DNA of 64,000 bases, from positions 24,012,744 through 24,076,743 of the forward strand of contig OX637393.1 in NCBI GenBank assembly GCA_951799425.1, given 5' to 3'. The translations under genes were made by a program, and so were the position numbers. The DNA is from Ilex aquifolium. Lineage: Eukaryota; Streptophyta; Magnoliopsida; Aquifoliales; Aquifoliaceae. This document shows positions 48,478 through 60,244 of this stretch, piece by piece. Position 1 is the stretch's first letter. Every line of letters begins with the position of its first letter. Under the pieces are notes generated by a model that did no database searches, was not told the DNA's origin, and saw only the letters and a program-made list of their open reading frames with translations.

Positions 48478-49040
48478 CTCACAAATAAATTGTTCCTAAA
48501 AAAGTAATAATATCAATTATGGATGGAAGAAGGAACAAATTTATTAGATCATCTCAATGTTTTAAATATAGTTTTTACTCAAGTGTCAAATGTTGATGTG
48601 AAAGTTGTATAGAAGGATAAGGTCATTCTTCTATTAGTTTCTCTTCCACATTCTTATGATACACTTATGACTACACTTTTGATTGAAAAAGACACTCTCA
48701 AGGTTGATGAGGTGGTAGCCGTTCTTTTGGAGATTGAGGAACTCAAAAAACCAGGTAATAGTTCTTAGGTAGAAGGGTTGGTGGTCAAAAGTGAATTAAG
48801 TCAACAATGCGGAAGGAGTAACCATAGAGACTCTGGAAATGGAGAGAGGTCACGCTCCAAATCAAGAGGGTAGAGTAGTACAAAATACAAGTGTCACTAT
48901 TACCACAAAGAGGGACACTTCAAAAGGGGCTGCAATCAACAAAAGCGAGATCTGGAAGGAAAAGTAAAATCTCCTAATTTAGATCAAGCAAGCATGGCAC
49001 AAGATAGTCTGAATGGAAACACGATTTATTAATAGTCACC
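48114..49040 (+). pseudogene. Ty1/copia gag remnant
   Basis: Reads like the UBN2-type gag of plant copia elements: LLDHLNVLN, LLVSLPHSYDTLMTTLL, VDEVVAVLLEIEE (about 48540-48750), then a Ser/Arg-rich stretch and a CCHC-type knuckle region (KCHYYHKEGHFKRGC, near 48888-48932). Broken in several places. Protease and later domains are missing. Confidence 0.8.
48433..48475. repeat. (TA)n microsatellite
   Basis: About 43 bases of uninterrupted TA in the copia leader/gag. Confidence 0.95.
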
Positions 49041-49386
49041 ACATGTACAAATTATCTTGCTGACAAATGAATTTTCAATTTTGGATGTTCTTATCACATG
49101 TGTTCTTATTGGGAATGGTTTAACACTTATAAACCCTGTAATGGAGGAACATTTATTGATGTTTTTTATCACTGTTATAGTAACTATTTTTATTATTTTT
49201 TAGGGTACCATAACAGTGGTAAAGACACACGTAAATATGATAAAAACAACCATAAATATGATAAAGAGAGGTAAAATATCAAAAAAAAAAATTCCTTAAC
49301 GTAATCAACTCCCCTGAATTTATGTAAAAGAGCATATGGGACATGTGACATAATTTGACAATTGTAATTTGATAAGTGGATCACTC

Positions 49387-49508
49387 GGGGTAGTAAGCAT
49401 ACCATTATATCCGTACTAAATCCCATTAAAACTTCTGTATTAGGCGTGCTTAAACGAGTAGTACGAGAATTTGTGCCTTCTAGGAAACTATTCGCATTGT
49501 ACCTTTTT
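49387..49508 (+). pseudogene. 5S rRNA-like pseudogene
   Basis: Compared with plant 5S rRNA from memory, the order of blocks is kept: GCATACCA, ATCCCATTAAAACTTCTG, GGCGTGCTTAAACGAGTAGTACGAGAA and TTGTACC, with about two thirds of bases matching over some 116 positions. The internal Pol III promoter region (box C, GGCGTGCTT…GTAGTAC) is recognisable. A T5 run at 49504-49508 could be the terminator, and an A12 run follows within 20 bases. It could be a 5S-derived SINE or a Cassandra-type TRIM relic; I see no LTR pair, so I prefer the first. Confidence 0.65.
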
Positions 49509-49542
49509 AGAAAGAAGTTCAAAAAAAAAAAATCACTAGTAG

Positions 49543-51985
49543 TGTGACGCCCCAAAAATCCAGGGGTCCGTTGATCAACCCATCAACCCGCGGAATACCC
49601 GTGAATGCCGGTTAACCCGACACCGCGGCACCACATTCCCTTTATCGGGATTTATAAAAAAAATAAAAGTCCAGTTAATTTAGGTTTATCGACCCATCCG
49701 AGGTCCAATATACCACCATTGGTATCATATTATTTTCCATTTATAACATTGGAAAGAAGGAAGACATAGTCCAAAGACTTGGCAAAAGAATAAAAAAAAT
49801 TCTGAGTTTTTGGAAAGTGTACCGGTACGGTTAACTCTCTGGACTGAACCGTACCGGTACGCCCAGTCCTCTGGACAGCAGTGTACCGATACGCGTACCA
49901 GTACGGTCTGCCCAGTTTTGTTCGTTTCACCTGTTTTCCAATTCCAATCGACTCCAAGCCTCACCAAATCCATCCCAAACTTATACAACATGTATTTACA
50001 CGTTAAAACATGATTGATACAAGTTATATTATAATTATTGACATAAATTTACATACCCACACTAAGTTTTCATAAATGTCTTTACAAAAACTTCAAGTAA
50101 AGCCACATTCCGGTTTTCTTCCTCCTCAAGTGCCCGAGTGAGTGCCGTCCGTCGGCGTAAAACCCGCACCTGAAATGTTTTCCCGTATAGGGTGAGCCAC
50201 GCTCAATAGAATATCCGCTACAGAGGCTACTCCCCACCTAGATGCATATGGAGTGTACACATGCAACAATCAACATCCATAACATTCCAAGCAAGAATAT
50301 GCATTCAATGTTGGAATTTCTCATGTCATGCCATGAAATGAGATGAGACTCACTCATGTGACTCAACCCGAGTCTTTACCGACTCCCACAACACAATGCA
50401 ATGCACTTGTAACTTAAAATCTTTCCTTTACGAAAATCCATCCAATGATCGTTTTAACAAAATCATGTATTTATAAAACCAACCATCATTGGATAACACT
50501 CATTGAATGAGTATTTTATAAAACAAAACCATGTGTCTTTTTGGGTATCGAATTCTCGAATTCGCACCGCTGGCTCCGCACGCCATTTACACTTTTCCGG
50601 AATTTCACCATAGGGGAGTGTATGAACCAAGTAACCGGGATTCGCACCCGAGGGAGTGTCTAGCCCTTCTTGCTATACCCGACACAAGTTTTCCATGCAA
50701 CCATGCGACTCAAGGGGATCTTCGATCCAACCTTTCCGAGACCACATACCAACCACCAAATGAGGTGATCAACCATGCATACACACACTCACACTCATGA
50801 CTAATGCTCATGAATGTGATGCCTACATCATGCCCAATATGCTATGCATGCCCAATGAGCAATTTTCACATATCATCATGTACCATAGCAATTTATATCA
50901 TATGCATATAAATTTCTATGAACTATCACAATGCTAATCATATCATGAAGCATATGTCCACATGTCAACAACAATGCTCAAACATGTTACTGCAATTTCA
51001 TCAAAACAACATTTTCAAATCACTCAAGGCATTTTATCAAACACCTTCAAGGCAAACATATCATGTTATCACCAATTGTTCTCACATAACATTAAGTATC
51101 AAGAAAATTACCTAAGTAACTTTCACATCTCAAATTCAAGCTAGGATTTGTTTTAAGTCGTTTCTAGGCTCTTTTCCTCATGACCATAACCATATAAACA
51201 TATGGGTTCATCTATACATCTCCACACCCAACCCTTGTCCTACGGACACCATAGGATCGGAATATACCAAAGTAGGAAGAAACCCTACCTCTTGAAGCGT
51301 AAATCACCCGAAGGAAGCTTCAAGAACACTTCCCAAGCCCAAAAGTTGATTTCTCCCAAATCTCCTCCTTTGGATCTTCGGTGAAATCTCTCGTCTTTGG
51401 TGTGGTTGCGTAGGTCTCGTCGAGGAGATGAACTTTAGCTCTTGGCTCGACGAATTCCGACCGACGGAACTCCGGGAATTGAAGAGGAAAGTTTTGTTTT
51501 CTCTCTTTCTCTCCCTCTTTCTCTCCAACGTTGAAGACCAGCTGAATATCAGAGATTTTTGTGCAAAATATCTAATTTTTAACCCTATTTATAATTTCCA
51601 AGACTTGGTTCACATAGTGCCACACGCCCCCCACTTGTCCGGGTCCGTTTCCGCCCCGAAACAATTTATTTGATCCCGGTTTAATTCCAAATTAATTTTA
51701 TTTGAAATTTAATCCAATTCTAAGGAAATTTTATAAAATTTATTTTGTGGAGACCTTTGTGAGATCAGCCGCCACCCAGTCGCCTCGCATTACGTGCAAA
51801 ATTCGACTATCTCGGAATTCGACGAAATTAGCCTGGGTGACTCGGTTTCGCGATACGAATCAAATGGCGAAGTCCGTTGTGTCATACGGGCTCTAAAGAG
51901 TACGTATTTTAATTCCGAATTACAGTGACAAAATGACCTTTTTGCCCCTTTTTAAGAAAAATTTCAAATTTACCCGGGTTGTACA
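49543..51985 (-). repeat. A-3 3' LTR
   Basis: Plus-strand reading TGTGACGCCCC…CCGGGTTGTACA, 2,443 bp, minus-strand TATA box at 51586-51593. GTACCGGTAC-type array at 49816-49915 in the slot where A-2 has TTCCGGAA. Confidence 0.92.
49816..49915. repeat. Palindrome array in A-3 LTR, word GTACCGGTAC
   Basis: Perfect copies at about 49818 and 49851, and relatives GTACCGATACG and CGTACCAGTACG. It is followed by CCCAGTTTTG… CCTGTTTTCCAATTCCAATC, flanks shared with the family B solo LTR array at 54082. Confidence 0.85.
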
Positions 51986-53279
51986 TTCTTCCCCCTTTAA
52001 AAGAATTTCGTCCCCGAAATTCACACACCCATGCACATTTAACCACATGCATATGCTATAAGTATATCATACTCATAACTACAAAAATGTACCTCCATCC
52101 TCGAATAAGAATGGATAATTGGTACGTATAGTGTCCTCACGCTCCCATGTCGCCTCCTCCACTCCCCGGTGCTGCCACAACACCTCACTAGCCTCACGGT
52201 CTTGCCTCGCAAAACCTGATCCCAGCTATCCATGATACATACCGGTCCCTCCTCGAAGGTCTCATCCGCATCAACAATCAACTCCCCCCAATCCACCACA
52301 TGTGTCGGATCTGGAGTATACTTCCGGAGCATAGAGACATGGAATACCGCATGAACACCCGATAGATTTGGCGGTAATGCCAACCGGTAAGCGACTGTAC
52401 CTACCCTCTCGACTACCTCGAAGGGCCCGATATACCTCGGCGACAGCTTTCCCCGCTTGCCGAACCTGACCACTCCTCTCTTAGGCATCACCTTCAAGAA
52501 GACATGATCTCCCACCTCAAACTCTAAAGGTCGTCGCCGTCTGTCGGCGTAGCTCTTCTGCCGGCTCTGAGCCGTGAGAAGACGTTTTCGTATCAAGTCC
52601 ATGTAACAACCCAAGTACCACCCTGGACGGCATTACATTCTAAAACATTCACATCATGAGAGCACTAAAATAATCCATCAATAAATAAGACTTCATAAAG
52701 TCATCCATAAAATTTACAAGATCATCCCCAAAAGAATAGGCCCATTTTGGCCTTTACATTCCAAAATTTATTTAAAGTTGCACAGCGGAATAAACAAAAG
52801 AAAACTAGGCTATACAAGGTTCAAAATAAATATCCTAGTCTAGAACAAAAGAAAGTGTCGCTCTAGGCGTCCACCTCGGGATCCACATTCCCGTCCAGTG
52901 GAGTCTCCCAAGTAGCGGGCTCCTCGACCCCTACGTCCTCCTCTTGTAGGAAATCTGAAAAATGTTAGCGGTAGGGGGTGAGCACAAAGCTCTGTAGAAC
53001 AATTCTCTCAAACCCATACAAGGTTTAGAAAAGCATTCAAAACGGTCGGTCTCATTTCACAAATATCATACATAACTTTTGAAGTAAAGCAGTGGCATTT
53101 AATAGATCTCAAGTTTACGGAACAACAATAATTGAATGAGTAAATGAAACCACTATACATTTAGCAAAACATTTCCAATATAATCCAGTCCTCCATTCAC
53201 AATTTCGAACGATTCTTTCGGTAAGTGGCATACTTTAGGGTAACCTCCACCTCCCGTTTAGGTCATCTTTGATTCTCAA

Positions 53280-53450
53280 GCATCCTTACAAGGAACCTCT
53301 TGAGAATGAGTGAGCATCCTTACAAGGAACCTCTTGGGAAGGGGGTGAGCATCCTTACAAGGAACCTCTCACAAATCACTTCATGGCTTCCCAAGCATCC
53401 TTACAAGGAACCTCTTGGAAAGGGGTGAGCATCCTTACAAGGAACCTCTC
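53280..53450. repeat. Five direct repeats of a 21-base unit
   Basis: GCATCCTTACAAGGAACCTCT occurs five times, at spacings of about 33-46 bases, with two alternating spacer types (TTGRGAA… and CACAA…). Not seen in the other family B LTRs here. Confidence 0.9.
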
Positions 53451-54081
53451 ACAATTGGGTATCACAAGCAACCCAACCAAGAATACAATCCCAACATTTA
53501 TCTCCATTTACAATCATTTATCCAAAATCTCCAAATTTATGCATGTGACATTTTCCATAACAACCAAGAAATTACATGAGATCACAATAACATTATTTTG
53601 CTATTCAATATCAAACACTAAAGTGGTGATGGTTAGAACAAGGAAAATGTAAAGAGGAAAGATTCATTTTTCTTAAAACTAGGGTTTGAGAATGAGAAAT
53701 GGACCTTTAATGGTTACCCAACTACTACAATGTTTAAAACATGGTAATAAATGCAAGAGGAGCAAGAATCAAGTAAATAATAGCAAGTGTATATGATTTT
53801 TAACCAAAAGAATACATATAATTTAACCCTAGTCTCAATGTAAGTGAGTGAGAGAAAACCCCTACCTTAGTGTTCTTGAGCTCTAAGGCTTGAATCTTGA
53901 CTCACTCTTAATCTTGTGTTCTTCCCTTGGGTCTTGAGTCTCTCTCTTCCTCTCTTTCTCTCCTAGGGTTCTAAGGTGTTTAGTGTGAGAGTGGAAACGA
54001 AAAAATGGGACAAATGAGGCTAAAAGGGGTGTTTTAAAACACCAAAATCCCGACTTTTACTGTTCGGCGGGCGTCAGACAG

Positions 54082-54182
54082 ATGGTACCGGTACCCAGTA
54101 CCGGTACCAGAAACCTTCTGGAATCGGGGGTACCGGTAATCAGTACCGGTACCATTCAGTACCGGTACCCAGTACCGGTACC
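54082..54182. repeat. Palindrome array in family B solo LTR, word GTACCGGTAC
   Basis: A pair (13 bp apart), the linker GAAACCTTCTGGAATCG, then four units at 13, 16 and 13 bp. About 320 bp from the LTR's 5' end. The flanks after it are homologous to those of the family A arrays. Confidence 0.92.
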
Positions 54183-55489
54183 AATTACCCAGTTTTGCCT
54201 ATTTCTTTTGTTTTCCATTTCCAATCCATTCCAAAACTAACCAAATCCATCACAAACCTTTCCAACACATATTTATACACCAAACCTATCTAATACAAGT
54301 TATAGGACCTAACATTTTATATTTTCACTCACTAAACTAAATTTCCACTATGATTTTCCATAACATTTTAAATCTTTTACTTTTCAATTTTTTTTACAAA
54401 GTTCAACCCACTTCAATTCCCCTATCCACATCTTTACAACCATTATTTGCTATATCTATATATCCATATGCATATATAAAAGAAAATGTGGGGTGTTACA
54501 GTCCACCTTCTCAGAGGTGTCCCTAACCAAATCCGGACCCGTAGAGGGTCTCTCTCCTACCTCCGTCCAACAAACCGGAGATCGACAAGGCCTCCCATAT
54601 AGTGCCTCGTAAGGTGTCATCTGTATACTCGCCTGATAACTGTTGTTGTAGGCGAACTCCACCAAGGGTAAGTGCTCTTCCCAGCTACCCTTGAGATCTA
54701 GGATGCATGCCCGTAGCATGTCTTCTAAAGTCTGAATGGTACGCTCTGACTGGCCGTCAGTCTGGGGATGAAAAGCAGTGCTCATCATCAACTGTGTCCC
54801 CATGGCTCGTTGGAAACTCTCCCAAAAATGAGCCGTAAACTTGGGATCCCGATCTGATACTATAGATATGGGCACCCCATGCAACCGGACAATCTCCCGT
54901 ACATACAACCTGCAAAATTCCTCCAGTGTGAAGGTCATCCGCACTGTCAAAAAGTGTGCCGACTTTGTAAGCCGGTCCACTATCACCCACACCGCGTCAT
55001 GTCCCCGCGATGTCCGTGGCAAGTGAGTCACAAAGTCCATCGTGACATGCTCCCACTTCCACTCTGCTACCTCCAAAGGCTGGAGTAACCCCACTGGCCT
55101 TTCGTGCTCAGCCTTGACCTGTTGACACGTGAGACATCGGCTAACAAAATCCCCGACGTGTCTCTTCATCCCGCTCCAATAATACTGGCGACGAAGATCA
55201 TGATACATCTTCGTGCCACCTGGATGCACTGTAAAACGAGAGCAATGGAACTCCCTGAGGATCTCCTCTCTCAGCTCCGTCGATTGGGGAACCACAATCC
55301 TTCCCCTAAACCGAAGACTACCATCCGTGTGAATGGCCCAGCCTTCGTCACCTGTACCTGACTGTACTCGGTCTTTAATGGACAATATCTCTGGGTCTTG
55401 CCTCTGGGACTCAATCACCCTGTTCAGTAGGGAAGGCGTAGCCACCAAACTCCCCAAAGTGCCCTGAGCCTGACCCGCGTAGCGTAGTC

Positions 55490-57400
55490 CAAACTATCCC
55501 ACAGTCTCGAGCATCTGCCACTCCTGGGAAGCCACATTAGCCAAAACTCCCCGTGACTTCCGGCTAAATGCATCAGCCACCACATTTACCTTACCGGGAT
55601 GGTAATGCAAAGTGAAGTCATAGTCTTCCAGATACTCCATCCACCTGCGTTGCCTCATGTTGAGGTCCCGCTGTGTAAAAATGTACTTCAGACTCTTGTG
55701 GTCCGAAAACACCTCGAACTGCTCACCGTATAGATAGTGGCGCCAAGCCTTCAAGGCAAGGACAATGGCCGCCAACTCCATGTCATGCGTAGGGTAATTC
55801 TGCTCATGATTCTTTAACTGCCGAGAACCATAAGTCACTACCCTTCCGGACTGCATCAAAACGCAACCAAGTCCGTCCTTCGAGGAATCACAAAACACCG
55901 TGTACCTCTGTCCCCTTTCTGGGACTATCAGAATAGGAGCTGAAGTAAGCCTCCTCTTCAACTCCTGGAATGCCTTCTCACACGAGTCATTCCACTCAAA
56001 CTTGACCTCTTTCCGGGTCAACTTGGTCATAGGTGCGGCTAGTCGACAGAAGTCCTCGATGAACCTCCGGTAGTACCCTGCTAATCCCAAGAAACTACGT
56101 ATCTCGAAGACTGACTTCGGCCTCTCCCAATTCATGACTGCCTCAACCTTCTCCAGATCCACGGATACACCCGAAACCGACACCACATGTCCCAAAAACT
56201 TCACCTCCGTAAGCCAAAATTCACACTTGCTGAATTTGGCGTACAACTGGTAGTCTCTCAAGGTCTGGAGAACAATCCTCAAGTGACCTTCATGCTCCTC
56301 CTCAGACTTGGAGTAGATCAAGATGTCGTCAACGAAGACCACAACGAACTTATCTAGGTAGGGTTGGAACACCCTATGCATGAGATCCATGAATGCCGCT
56401 AGAGCATTCGTCAATCCGAAAGGCATCACTGTGAACTCAAAATGTCCATATCGCGTCCTAAACGCCGTCTTAGGGATATCTGCTTCCCTAACCCTCAACT
56501 GATGGTAACCGGTGTGGAGATCTATCTTGGAGTAGACCCGCGCCCCTCTCAGTTGATCAAACAAATCATCAATCCTCGGCAAATGGTACCTATTCTTGAT
56601 AGTAACCCTATTTAATTGTCGGTAGTCTATGCATAGTCGATGGGTCTTGTCCTTCTTCTTGGCAAACAATACCGGAGCGCCCCAAGGTGAAGTGCTCGGT
56701 CTAATAAAATCCTTGTCCAATAATTCCTGTAATTGGACCTTGAGTTCTTGCAACTCAGCAGGTGCCATTCTATGTGGAGTCATAGAAATAGGCGATGTAC
56801 CGAGGTGTAACTCAATGGTGAAGTCTACATCCCTAAGTGGAGGTAATCCCGGTAGTTCATCCGAAAAAACATCCTCATACTCACACACCACCCGAGGTAG
56901 CCCAAACTCCTGTCTCGCCTCGTCCTCCAGGGTGAGGCTCGCAAGCCAACCCATCAACTGCCCGTGACATCGAGAGTCATACACGGCTTGGGGTAAAACA
57001 CCATGCTTTTCCCCTTGGAATTTGAAACAAACACCATCCGGCGTATAAGCAGTAACCCTCTTACGATCACAATCAATGACGACTCGGTGTGCCGTCAACC
57101 AGTCCATGCCAAGGATAACATCAAACTCTGACATGTCCATGACCCTAAGGTCCATGGTGAGTAGAATCCCCGAGATCTCTAACTCACAACCCCAACATAT
57201 CTGATCAATACTCACCCTAGTTCCTAGGGGAGAACTCACATGCAATGGCTCTTCCAAGGTTTCAACCTCTAAGCCCAAATCTTTAACACATGATGCAGCA
57301 ATAAAAGAATGAGATGCACCAGAGTCAAATAACACCCTTGCCCATAAGCGAGAGAGTAGAAATGTACCCTGAATGACTGACTGATCCATGGGCTCAGTCT
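55490..57400 (-). pseudogene. A-3 protease, reverse transcriptase, RNase H
   Basis: One long open stretch with protease [14 protein letters not shown] (about 57330) and [54 protein letters not shown] (near 56310); RNase [30 protein letters not shown] and [17 protein letters not shown] (near 55570). The best-kept pol of the window besides A-1. Confidence 0.92.
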
Positions 57401-58271
57401 GAGGTGTAATGGCGTAGACACGCCCCTGGGTCCCTGAAGTCCCGGCTTGTGAGCCCTGGCCTCGACCTCGACCCATGCCCTGGCCCATCTGGCCTGATTG
57501 CGGGATTCCCGCTCGTGAAGTAGTAGGGGCCTGAGTAGCGCCCTGAGACTGGAAATGACTTCCCTGGCCCATGGGGGGGTAGGGAGGAATGTAATGAGTC
57601 TGTGGCTGCCCTACTGAAGACTGAGACTAGGATGTCCCAAAGCCCTAGGATCCCTGTCGCTACGGACAATCCCGCTTCATGTGCCCAGGTTGGTGGCAAT
57701 GATAGCAAGTCTTTTGGCCTGCCTGGGAGGAAGGCCTCTAATTTCTCCCGCCTTGGGAGGATTGACCCTGGCCTTGGCCTTGATAGCCACGGCCCTGTGG
57801 AGTCGAAGTCCTTTGCTTCTTCCCCGAACTTGAAGAAAAAGATTGACCCTCCTTATTCTTATCTTTACCACCCGCTTCTCGGATGTTCCGAGCGTCGTCC
57901 ATCTCTCTCTCAATGGCCATAGATGTCTCGACCATCGAGTCCAAGTCTTGCAGGAGAAGTCCCACAATTTTACCCCGGATGGACAATTTCAAACCATCCT
58001 TAAACTTTCTCACCTTGGCCATATCTGTGGCCACATAATCGTCGGCGAAACGTGCTAATTCCGTGAACTTAGCCACGTATTCCAACACTGTCATTGTCCC
58101 TTGTTTCAAATCTAGGAATTCTCGAGCTTTAGCTTGCCGGACAGACGCCGGAAAGTATTTGCCCATGAAAAACTCTTTGAACTCCTCCCATGTCATCACC
58201 TCCAAATTCTTAGAGGCCTTTGCCCAATCCCACCATACTTGGAATTCTCCTTCCAGCTGAAAAGTAGCTAG
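57401..58271 (-). pseudogene. A-3 gag remnant
   Basis: FMGKYFPASVRQAKAREFL, VLEYVAKFTELARFADDY, the DDARNIREAGGKDKNKEGQS charged stretch, a Gln/Gly-rich region and a knuckle region near 57660-57710. The N-terminal part is cut off by the Tat-like LTR at 58272. Broken. Confidence 0.85.
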
Positions 58272-59925
58272 TGATTGAGCAAAAACAAGCCTATTCCTAA
58301 CCCCTAATTACTATCCCTCAAATGATGCAATGTATGAGCGGAAGGAAGGATTTCTCCCCCTTTAGGATAGTGTGAAAAGAAAGGGCAATAGGGAAGGATA
58401 TAAGTCAGTGGGAATGTGATAGTTGCATGCACAAAAATGCTCCCCAATCGCAAGGAGACTTTCGTGGGTCGTCTTTTACTTGGTGGTAGTCCAAGGTCGT
58501 TTCCACGGGGAAGGAAGTAAACCAATTTGAAAGTGATTTGGGAAAAGAAAGTGTAAAATTCTTGTTGTTGGAAATTGTTTGGTGAAGTGTGTGTTGGTGA
58601 AATTAGAATGAGAAAACAAGTGTTGGCAATTCCAAGAGATCCCTCCAATGGGTATACTATCTCAACTCAAAACACTCCTCCGATTGAGCAAGAATGAACG
58701 GTTGATTCACGGAAAGCCGAGGATGATGATGGTGAGTGCCTAAGCATAAACCGTGACTAGGCCTACGGGTTATCAAAGACTCACCAAATCATCCACCTTC
58801 AATCCGGTCAAACCGAACCATGGGACTCTAAAGGGAAGGTGTAGAAAGAGTTGAAATGGTATACCCCAAATGAGGATTCCCCTTGGTCTTGCCAACAAAA
58901 AGTGCTTAGCTACTCATACTTGAACTAGACATGATAATGTAAAGGTAATGCATTCTAAGGCTATGGAGTTTTGAAGTACCTAAGCACAAGAAATCATAGA
59001 CTAGAAGTGAATGGCATGAAAATCTATTTTATAGCTATGAACATGAATAACTTTTGAAGCATTAATGGTAGAACTTAAATGGGAGCATTAAACTAGCAAT
59101 CACATAAGGGAAAATGACATTAATGGCATTCATTCATGATATAAAGGTTCCTACCATTGATTACAAGACAATGCAGCAAAAGAAATGCAAAAATCACCAC
59201 TTTCTCTCTCTAAAACTACTATTCATTGTCTTCCTCGCCAGAGCTTCTCTCTCTAAAAAACTATCTAATGTAATGCATGCCCCCATTTCTTGCAGGAGAC
59301 TCTTCCTTTTCCAAAAACGTGCCTGGAGAGAGAAGTGGGTCTACAGATGTGATTTTCCTTCATAGGGATGCAGCAGCCAGGGAAAGACATGGGGTGGCAG
59401 AGAATGTCTGCACACCCAGCACATCTCATCCTCTCACTCTTCATTCAATGCCTTAACTCCACAAGTCTAGAAGGGAGTGTGAATCATGATGAACAGTAAG
59501 GTGGGCGTATCAGAGAAAAGCATGGAGGGGTCCACAAGACAGCTGAGCAGATCTGCAGAATTTGAGCACTTCAGGAAATCAGTACCGGTACTGGGTACCG
59601 GTACTGCGATTCCAGTAGGTTTTCAGTACCGGTACTGGGTACCGGTACCATTTGGTACCGGTACCGAGTACCGGTACTGTTATGCATCCTTTTCTGAATT
59701 TCTTGATTTCTTTGCTCCCGATCTATCCTCAAACTATCATTTCAACTCCTTTCATCCCAAGTGGTATGGGAGGGTCTTTAAAGGCCATATTTAGCTTCAT
59801 TCAACTACAATACAACAAATTGATGTTAAGACTTCAATCATCATAACTTAGATTATTTAAAGCTCAAAAGCAAGTGAAATGAGTTGATTAGCATCTTAAA
59901 AATATACAAAGTTGTGTGCTAATCA
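58272..59925 (-). repeat. C-3 3' LTR
   Basis: Minus strand reads TGATTAGCAC…TTGCTCAATCA, 1,654 bp. Aligned to solo LTRs 1 and 2 on the opposite strand, with shared blocks around 58440-58520 (AGTCTCCTTGCG…CAAGGTCGTTTCC). Array at 59581-59686 in the U3 side. This copy, next to an internal region, identifies solo LTRs 1 and 2 as Tat-like. Confidence 0.88.
59581..59686. repeat. Palindrome array in C-3 LTR, word GTACCGGTAC
   Basis: A pair at 13 bp, the linker CGATTCCAGTAGGTTTT, then four units at 13, 16 and 13 bp: the same plan and linker as the family B solo LTR array at 54082, although the two LTRs are otherwise unrelated. Confidence 0.93.
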
Positions 59926-59938
59926 CACCCCCCAACTT
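59926..59938 (-). other. C-3 polypurine tract
   Basis: Minus-strand AAGTTGGGGGGTG directly before the LTR start TGATTAG. Confidence 0.8.
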
Positions 59939-60244
59939 AAGTTTTGCTAGTCCCTTAGCAAAATGTTCATTTCCCAGCACAACCAAAGCAACCATAAATC
60001 ACACAATCAATCAATTTAAACAACCATTCAGTCAAATGAAAAGTAAAAATCAAAATGCAATTAACAACATAAATAATGAGCAAAAAAGGAATAACTGTGG
60101 ATTCATAAATTGTGAACAAAGTTGGAGTACAAAACGGAGTAGGACATTGAAAAGAACAATCAAAAGAAAAGCCTAATCTCCCCTCCCCAACTTCACCTAA
60201 TCCCAAAACAAAAAAGAAACAAAGCACAAGAATCCCAAACACAA

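Larger units (their letters stand above)
52602..54500 (-). repeat. Family B solo LTR in the A-3 integrase
   Basis: Inverted ends TGTAACA…TGTTACA and the duplication GTCCA at 52597-52601 and 54501-54505; 1,899 bp. Its plus-strand start matches the reverse complement of the family B LTR end at 1016. Inside it are five direct repeats (53280-53450) and a GTACCGGTAC array (54082-54182). It is younger than A-3, so family B was still active after the A-3 insertion. Confidence 0.93.
52039..55480 (-). pseudogene. A-3 integrase, split by the family B solo LTR
   Basis: Right part (about 55460-54506): [71 protein letters not shown]. Left part (52601-52100): SRQKSYADRRRRPLEFEVGDHVFLKVMPKRG, FHVSMLRKYTPDPTHVVDW, the chromodomain-like tail. 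The insertion between them has duplication GTCCA. Confidence 0.9.
49543..58271 (-). mobile_element. Chromovirus A-3 (Ty3/gypsy, Tekay/Del-like), minus strand, broken
   Basis: 3' LTR 49543-51985, purine tract, integrase, RNase H, RT, protease and most of gag, read right to left. A Tat-like element replaces the rest from 58272, so the gag start and 5' LTR are not in the window. A family B solo LTR sits in the integrase region (52602-54500). A handful of breaks, with long open frames from protease through RNase H. Closely related to A-1 and A-2. Confidence 0.9.

Noticed and set aside
49387-49508. A functional 5S rRNA gene
   Set aside because: About a third of positions differ from plant 5S rRNA and no tandem array is present.
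53280-53450. CRISPR-like direct repeats with spacers
   Set aside because: Spacers are two alternating related sequences, the locus is inside a plant LTR with target duplication, and no cas genes exist; it is a local tandem amplification.
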